64,000 nt of DNA from assembly GCA_045658985.1 (NCBI GenBank), contig JAZOWC010000038.1:1-64000 (forward strand), given 5' to 3'. This DNA is from RGIG3513 sp045658985 (GTDB lineage: Bacteria > Bacillota > Clostridia > Oscillospirales > Butyricicoccaceae). Position numbers and translations under genes: made by a program. A model generated the notes under the pieces. The model was not told the DNA's origin and made no database searches. It saw nothing but the letters and a program-made list of their open reading frames with translations. Shown here piece after piece: positions 59,686-64,000 of this stretch (its first letter is position 1; each line of letters opens with the position of its first letter).

Positions 59686-60839
59686 TAGAAAACAGATGTT
59701 TTTTTGGACAAGATTCTGTTAAGTTGAGCACATAGAATATCTATGTCGCGCGGTGTATTGAATACTGACAGACTGACGCGTACCGTCCCCGTATTTAACG
59801 TGCCTGCGGTTTTATGAGCAAGAGGTGCACAATGCAGTCCGGCGCGCAGGTATATCCCATGCTTGCTGAGAATATCGCCCAGTTCTTCGCAGTCCCGGTT
59901 ATTGGCAGTAAAAGAAATAACACCGTGGTTATGATTTGGACCGGTATAGATTTTGATGGCTGAAACAGCCGCGAGACGTTCCAAAGTATACTCGGTCAGC
60001 TCTTTGTGACGACGCGAAATCTCCCTGAGAGTCAGCTTGCCGACATATTTTACGCCCTCTGCCAGCGCCATGATACCGTGAGCATTCTGTGTTCCGCTTT
60101 CGTAAATATCGGGCAAAAAATCCGGCTGACTTTCGTCTGCTGAATTGCTGCCCGTACCTCCCTCTGTAAGACTGTAAAGATAATTATCATTACAACATAT
60201 CAAGCATCCCGTACCTTGAGGTCCGAACAGCGCCTTGTGCCCGGGAAAACATATATATGCCGCAGATTTAAGTCTGCTTACGTTAATCTCGGCAATACCT
60301 GCCGATTGAGATGCATCTATGATCAGCGGAATATTATTTGCATGACATAACTCATCTATCCTGTATATGGGAAGCTCACAACCAAATACGTTGGATATAT
60401 GATTGACGATGATGCAGTCGGTTTTTTGAGACTTAATGCACTTTTCAAAAGAATGAACAGCGCTGTCGGGTGCAAATATGGGACAATCAGCTATTGAGAA
60501 GGTCACATTGTTGCTCTTTAGTTTGTTAAGCGGCCGCAGCACGGAATTATGCTCCAGAGATGATATAACCGCATGTCCACCGTTGTGGAGAATACTCTTT
60601 ATCGCTATATTCAGCGCGTGGGTTGCATTAAGCGTGAAAACGATATTTTCGGGAGATTTTTCTGTATTGAAAAGATTTGCGATACGACGTCTGCATTCGT
60701 ACAGTGCTGATGCGGCATACATTGACGGCGCGTGTCCGCCTCTGCCCGGATTACCGCATTTTGTGAGGGCATCAGCCGCAGCGTGATGCACGTTTTTAGG
60801 CTTGATCAATGTTGTTGCAGCGTTATCGAGATATATCAT
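59682..60839 (-). CDS. Class V aminotransferase, cysteine desulfurase-like
   Basis: PLP enzyme of 385 residues in the cysteine desulfurase/selenocysteine lyase group. It starts Y-L-D-N-A-A-T-T, has the histidine in S-S-L-E-H-N-S, the D-A-S-Q-S-A-G PLP aspartate region and the PLP lysine in G-H-K-A-L-F-G-P-Q-G-T-G. The last part carries the G-L-H-C-A-P segment with the active cysteine. It probably releases sulfur (or selenium) from cysteine (or selenocysteine). It overlaps the DUF3343 gene by four bases. Confidence 0.9.
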   Translation of the reverse strand: MIYLDNAATTLIKPKNVHHAAADALTKCGNPGRGGHAPSMYAASALYECRRRIANLFNTEKSPENIVFTLNATHALNIAIKSILHNGGHAVISSLEHNSVLRPLNKLKSNNVTFSIADCPIFAPDSAVHSFEKCIKSQKTDCIIVNHISNVFGCELPIYRIDELCHANNIPLIIDASQSAGIAEINVSRLKSAAYICFPGHKALFGPQGTGCLICCNDNYLYSLTEGGTGSNSADESQPDFLPDIYESGTQNAHGIMALAEGVKYVGKLTLREISRRHKELTEYTLERLAAVSAIKIYTGPNHNHGVISFTANNRDCEELGDILSKHGIYLRAGLHCAPLAHKTAGTLNTGTVRVSLSVFNTPRDIDILCAQLNRILSKKTSVFY

Positions 60840-61078
60840 ATTTCGTACCAGTTATTACCTTTACAGCGCCATACAGACATATAAGTTACGGCGTTCTTTG
60901 ATAATATTACTTTTGCTCTTTCTATATCCGTACAGTTTACTTTCAGTCCGTATCCGCAGGATGCTCCCGTTATGGCGGCAGGCTTTCTTATCAGGTATGA
61001 ATTAACGCCGTTCTTGTTTAGTCGCAGGTTCCCGTTCTGCGCATAGGTGATGGATTTAAAAAGAATAAGACAGCTCAT
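60836..61078 (-). CDS. DUF3343 protein (putative Se/S carrier)
   Basis: An 80-residue protein matching DUF3343, described as a putative selenium/sulfur carrier-like domain. A conserved cysteine lies in G-A-S-C-G-Y-G-L. It starts with S-C-L-I-L-F-K-S-I-T-Y-A and is translationally coupled to the desulfurase-like gene, which fits transfer of S or Se between the two. No selD or other selenium gene is in the window. Confidence 0.82.
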   Translation of the reverse strand: MSCLILFKSITYAQNGNLRLNKNGVNSYLIRKPAAITGASCGYGLKVNCTDIERAKVILSKNAVTYMSVWRCKGNNWYEI

Positions 61079-61129
61079 AGCAAGACACTCCTTTGTCTTA
61101 TACTATGCGCTGTCGTAAGATATTGATTA

Positions 61130-61603
61130 TTAAACTTTTTCTATGAGTACAACCGAGTAGGCTTTGATACCGCTGCCGTCTCCTGTGAAGCCCAATTTTT
61201 CCTCGGTCTTGGCTTTGATTGACACCTGTGTTTCATCGATATTTGCGGCATTCGCGATGCTCTTGCGTATATCGGCAACGTATGGCGCAAGTTTAGGTGC
61301 CTGAGCTACCGTTACCGTGTCTATGTTTGAGATTTCGTATCCCTGCTCACGAACAATTCTGCAGCAATGTTTGAGAAGCTCGATACTGCAGGCGCCTTTG
61401 TATTTCATATCCGTATCGGGAAAGTGTGTGCCTATATCCCCCAATGCCGCGGCGCCAAACAACGAGTCGATTATCGCGTGGGTCAGAACGTCTGCATCAC
61501 TGTGCCCCAGAAGGCCCTTCTCATATGGGATTTCAACCCCGCCGAGGATGAGTTTTCTGTCGTCTGCAAGGCGGTGTACATCGTATCCGAAACCAACTCT
61601 CAT
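61130..61603 (-). CDS. ispF: 2-C-methyl-D-erythritol 2,4-cyclodiphosphate synthase
   Basis: Fifth step of the MEP isoprenoid pathway. N-terminal R-V-G-F-G-Y-D-V-H-R-L holds two metal ligands, and G-L-L-G-H-S-D-A-D-V-L-T-H-A holds the third with the active site. 157 residues, normal. It overlaps ispD by four bases. Confidence 0.97.
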   Translation of the reverse strand: MRVGFGYDVHRLADDRKLILGGVEIPYEKGLLGHSDADVLTHAIIDSLFGAAALGDIGTHFPDTDMKYKGACSIELLKHCCRIVREQGYEISNIDTVTVAQAPKLAPYVADIRKSIANAANIDETQVSIKAKTEEKLGFTGDGSGIKAYSVVLIEKV

Positions 61604-62313
61604 TTGTCATTCCTCCTGTCATAAATAGCCTCTGCCAAAAATACGTCCTGAGGATAGGTGATCTTGATATTGGTCACAGAACAATCGCTCATATAGGGCT
61701 TTATGCCAATTTTTTCCAATGCGGAACACTCATCCGTTACCGATTCGTCTGCGCTGTTTACGGCTTTCTGCAATGCCCCCAAAAGCAGGTCTCTGTCGGC
61801 ACCCTGCGGTGTCTGTACGGTATAAAGATCCGTTCGGTCAACAGTAGACAAAGCCAGTCTGTCCGAGACTTTTTTGACTGTATCGGTAACTTTTGTTGAG
61901 GCTGCAGCACAATGATGCTTGACGGTATCAAAAACGACCGTCCTGATATCGTTGTCGCTGACAAGCGGTCTGGCGGCATCGTGGACCAGGATATACTCGG
62001 CTTTTTTGGATGATTCGACAACAGCATTGTATACACTTTGCAGACGCGTACTGCCGCCCTTGACGACTTTTGTAAGCTTTGTGATATTGTACTCTGCGGC
62101 AATATCAGCATACTTCTGCAGATTGCTCTCATGTGCAGATATAATTATCTCGGATATGAGATCGCAGCTTTGGAAAGCAAGCAGAGAGTGGGCAATGACA
62201 GGGATATCTCCGATGTTGAATAAAAGCTTGTTTTCTCCGTTCATTCTGGCAGATGAGCCGCCTGCTGCTATAACAGCTGTAACGTATATGGGTTTGTTGT
62301 TCTTTGATGACAT
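61600..62313 (-). CDS. ispD: 2-C-methyl-D-erythritol 4-phosphate cytidylyltransferase
   Basis: Third step of the MEP pathway; transfers CMP from CTP. Nucleotide-binding loop A-A-G-G-S-S-A-R-M (about 16-24), the H-D-A-A-R-P-L-V metal motif and T-P-Q-G near the middle are present. 237 residues. It lies 40 bases after carD; carD-ispD-ispF is a conserved order in Firmicutes. Confidence 0.96.
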   Translation of the reverse strand: MSSKNNKPIYVTAVIAAGGSSARMNGENKLLFNIGDIPVIAHSLLAFQSCDLISEIIISAHESNLQKYADIAAEYNITKLTKVVKGGSTRLQSVYNAVVESSKKAEYILVHDAARPLVSDNDIRTVVFDTVKHHCAAASTKVTDTVKKVSDRLALSTVDRTDLYTVQTPQGADRDLLLGALQKAVNSADESVTDECSALEKIGIKPYMSDCSVTNIKITYPQDVFLAEAIYDRRNDK

Positions 62314-62353
62314 AATACTCCTGCTTTGTGATATAGTCTTGGGTTGGCAAAAA

Positions 62354-62830
62354 TCACAGTATAGAACTTATTATAAGGCGTTCGGCCTGCTGAATCGTAA
62401 TGTTTGTAGCCATGGCGATCTCGGATGCGAGAATTCCCTTTGCGGTGTTGAGAAGCTTTCGCTCCCCTGTTGAAAGCGTTCTGATTTTGTCACGAAGAAC
62501 CAGCGTCTTGATAACTCCGGCTACAATGTACAAGTCTCCGCTCTTTATCTTGTCTATATTCTCGCGATAGCGTTTGCTCCAATTGTCATTGAATTCAATA
62601 CACAATTCCGGTATAGCGTCAATGATTTTGCGGGCATCTTCTGCTGTAATAACATTGCGTACTCCTATTGAATCGCAAATACTGCAGGGAATAAGAACCG
62701 TCATTGAGCCAAACAGCATATTAACCAGATAGAATGGCTGAGGACGGTTGTCGACACAGCGGTCTACAATATCGACGATAACACCTGCTCCGTGCATTGG
62801 ATGAGAAATGCGATCTCCGACATTATACAT
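62354..62830 (-). CDS. CarD family transcriptional regulator
   Basis: RNA polymerase-binding regulator. The N-terminal RID/TRCF-like domain starts Y-N-V-G-D-R-I-S-H-P-M-H-G-A-G (about 2-16) and binds the polymerase beta subunit; the C-terminal helical part can bind DNA. 158 residues, normal. It has a good promoter of its own and leads the carD-ispD-ispF transcript. Confidence 0.92.
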   Translation of the reverse strand: MYNVGDRISHPMHGAGVIVDIVDRCVDNRPQPFYLVNMLFGSMTVLIPCSICDSIGVRNVITAEDARKIIDAIPELCIEFNDNWSKRYRENIDKIKSGDLYIVAGVIKTLVLRDKIRTLSTGERKLLNTAKGILASEIAMATNITIQQAERLIISSIL

Positions 62831-62865
62831 AGCCGTCCTCCTTTTTACTTGTTTTTATGTATTAA

Positions 62866-62894
62866 ATTATACAATATTTTAAATAATAAAACAA
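62866..62894 (-). promoter_or_regulatory. Sigma-A-type promoter of carD
   Basis: On the minus strand TTGTTT (62894-62889), 17 bases, TATAAT (62871-62866). The carD start is 35 bases after the -10; AAGGAGG precedes it. Confidence 0.72.
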
Positions 62895-62916
62895 GAAAAA
62901 TAATTTAAATATAAAG

Positions 62917-62943
62917 AAAGCCGTGAAAAATCACGGCTTTTTT
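62917..62943. terminator. Terminator after spo0A
   Basis: Perfect 10-bp stem AAAGCCGTGA/TCACGGCTTT (62917-62926 with 62931-62940), loop of four A, with T-rich runs on both sides. It separates spo0A from the carD promoter. Confidence 0.88.
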
Positions 62944-62957
62944 AATAAAATCTTAAC

Positions 62958-63722
62958 TCAGGCTTCCGATACTTTATGTTTCAGGCGGATATGGTCGGCA
63001 ATCAACGATATGAACTCACTGTTGGTGGGCTTTCCTTTTTGGCTGTTGACAGTATAGCCGAAGAATCCGGAAAGAACTTCCACATCTCCCCTGTCCCATG
63101 CCACTTCAACAGCGTGACGCATCGCTCTCTCAACACGGGACGACGAGGTATTAAACTGTTTTGCAACTTCAGGATAAAGAACTTTTGTGACCGATGTAAG
63201 TTTGTTGCCGTCATTGACCGCAATAAGTATGGCGGCACGCAGGAAATGATAACCTGTAATATGTGCTGGGACTCCTATTTTGTGCATTATATTGGTTACC
63301 TGCATTTCGATGCTGGCATCCTTGAACTTCTTGAGCTTATCCTGTTTGGCGGACAGAGTATACGCCCTAATGTTTTCCAGAAGAATATCTGTGTCACAGG
63401 GTTTGACGATGACTTTTGCTGCAGAGGTGGAAAGAGTATCAAGAGAGATGTTATCGTACGGTAGCAGCAGGAACAACGCGGGCTTCTTGGTGAGATTCAA
63501 AGCGGATATCTCGTTATATGCGGCAACAGAGTTCTTATGCGCAAGGTTAAGATCAGCAACGATAATATCGGGCTGAAGAAGCTTGGTGTACTCAACAAGT
63601 TCGTTACCGTCGCAGGTCGTTGTCAATACCGAGATGTTTCTTGATGCAGATAGGGATGCTGTCAATGTCAGGCCGTACTCCTTGTTTTCTGTTGCAAGGA
63701 TAATTCTGATAATTTCATCCAT
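62958..63722 (-). CDS. spo0A: Spo0A, master regulator of sporulation, with a diverged receiver domain
   Basis: A 254-residue response regulator. The C-terminal DNA-binding domain is unmistakable: I-G-V-P-A-H-I-T-G-Y, the recognition region T-S-S-S-R-V-E-R-A-M-R-H-A-V-E-V-A-W, then F-G-Y-T-V and K-P-T-N-S-E-F-I. The N-terminal receiver (1-125) keeps the phosphorylatable aspartate (I-V-A-D-L) and the lysine (V-I-V-K-P) but the acidic pair is changed (A-T-E-N in place of A-D-D-N), M-P-H-L-D-G after the aspartate reads L-A-H-K-N-S, and the switch threonine (L-T-A) is leucine (L-L-L-P). Upstream is a clear sigma-A promoter. spoIVB, the usual upstream neighbour, is not seen in the 270 bases available. 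Confidence 0.92.
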   Translation of the reverse strand: MDEIIRIILATENKEYGLTLTASLSASRNISVLTTTCDGNELVEYTKLLQPDIIVADLNLAHKNSVAAYNEISALNLTKKPALFLLLPYDNISLDTLSTSAAKVIVKPCDTDILLENIRAYTLSAKQDKLKKFKDASIEMQVTNIMHKIGVPAHITGYHFLRAAILIAVNDGNKLTSVTKVLYPEVAKQFNTSSSRVERAMRHAVEVAWDRGDVEVLSGFFGYTVNSQKGKPTNSEFISLIADHIRLKHKVSEA

Positions 63723-63757
63723 GATCGTTTTCTTCTTTCCTTTTCATTTGTATTTTT

Positions 63758-63786
63758 ATAATATCATATAAATATTACGTTTTCAA
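63758..63786 (-). promoter_or_regulatory. Sigma-A-type promoter of spo0A
   Basis: On the minus strand TTGAAA (63786-63781), 17 bases, TATTAT (63763-63758). The start codon is 35 bases after the -10, with AAAGGAAAGAAG before it. Confidence 0.72.
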
Positions 63787-63828
63787 TATATCGATTGGGT
63801 CAAATGAAACAAAATTATACGCACGGTA

Positions 63829-63847
63829 TTAACAAATTGTTTGTTAA
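63829..63847. repeat. Palindrome upstream of spo0A, operator-like
   Basis: TTAACAAA (63829-63836), spacer TTG, TTTGTTAA (63840-63847): a perfect 8-bp inverted repeat about 43 bases upstream of the spo0A -35 element. A GTATTAAC sequence occurs at 63826-63833 and again at 63852-63859. The remainder of 63787-64000 shows no gene. Confidence 0.55.
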
Positions 63848-64000
63848 ATTTGTATTAACCATATGGCCTGACGCGTTGATATAAAAGTGTTTTGGGGAGA
63901 TATAACAATTCGCATACTAAAATTTAGACTTAATTCATCTTATGTATTGTTGCAAACAAACCTACGTTTTGTATAGTCTAACCTCTGCCGTATATGAGTG

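Noticed and set aside
1..64000. tRNA, rRNA, tmRNA, CRISPR arrays, insertion sequences
   Set aside because: I looked for tRNA-like arms, regular repeat-spacer patterns and transposase genes and saw none; very short or unusual RNAs could be missed by eye.

Overview
The window is a contiguous piece of a chromosome from an anaerobic, spore-forming Firmicute of class Clostridia, probably a gut Oscillospiraceae-like organism (class is a firm inference, family is tentative). The evidence is a complete Rnf complex (rnfCDGEAB), sporulation genes (a sipL-type DUF3794/LysM gene beside spoIVA, ytfJ/gerW, a spo0A, and a remnant of spoIVB), an IspH-ribosomal protein S1 fusion typical of Clostridia, a RemA/DUF370 gene, and uniformly Gram-positive promoters and Shine-Dalgarno sites. 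No rRNA, tRNA, CRISPR array, prophage or insertion sequence was found. About 75 protein genes are supported.

Layout. 1-8.1 kb is the accessory part: the tail of an AEC permease, a fragment of spoIVB, a CDP-alcohol phosphatidyltransferase, small membrane proteins and lipoproteins, a CrtO-like membrane protein, a PnuC-type transporter preceded by a terminator/antiterminator leader, an OFA-type MFS transporter, a DUF1292 gene and an operon of a P-loop protein with two acetyltransferases. 8.1-14.6 kb (minus strand) is tmcAL followed closely by rnfCDGEAB, the ferredoxin:NAD+ ion-pumping complex. 14.6-18.3 kb holds sipL-like, spoIVA and a small site-2-protease-like gene. 18.3-40.4 kb is a plus-strand housekeeping run: a radical SAM pair, rplS-lepB-rbgA-rnhB-yraN-phosphoesterase, tig-clpP-clpX, lon-engB-S2P protease-scpA-scpB-DUF2953-ytfJ-dacF-rluB, then an RpiR regulator, a BaiN/HI0933 flavoprotein, cmk and ispH-rpsA.

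40.4-43.5 kb has a minus-strand tyrosine recombinase, ogt and a membrane-anchored PpiC foldase. 43.5-59.7 kb is one minus-strand block of sixteen tightly packed genes, read cdaA-cdaR-FAD dehydrogenase-rseC-yicC-remA-gmk-rpoZ-priA-def-fmt-rsmB-rlmN-prpC-prkC-rsgA. It has a good promoter before cdaA and a terminator after rsgA, and it joins c-di-AMP synthesis, nucleotide supply, translation start and end, and PASTA kinase/phosphatase signalling. 59.7-64 kb (minus) has carD-ispD-ispF-DUF3343-cysteine-desulfurase-like, and spo0A at the edge.

Functional links: IspD, IspF and IspH are three steps of the MEP isoprenoid pathway. SipL and SpoIVA build the base of the spore coat. Tig, ClpXP and Lon form a protein quality-control cluster. 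RseC is a candidate partner or regulator of the Rnf complex. The points most worth a second look are the pnuC leader, the divergent Spo0A receiver domain, the spoIVB remnant, two genes whose ribosome-binding sites point at ATT/ATC start codons, and a possible internal start that would release free S1 from the IspH-S1 fusion.
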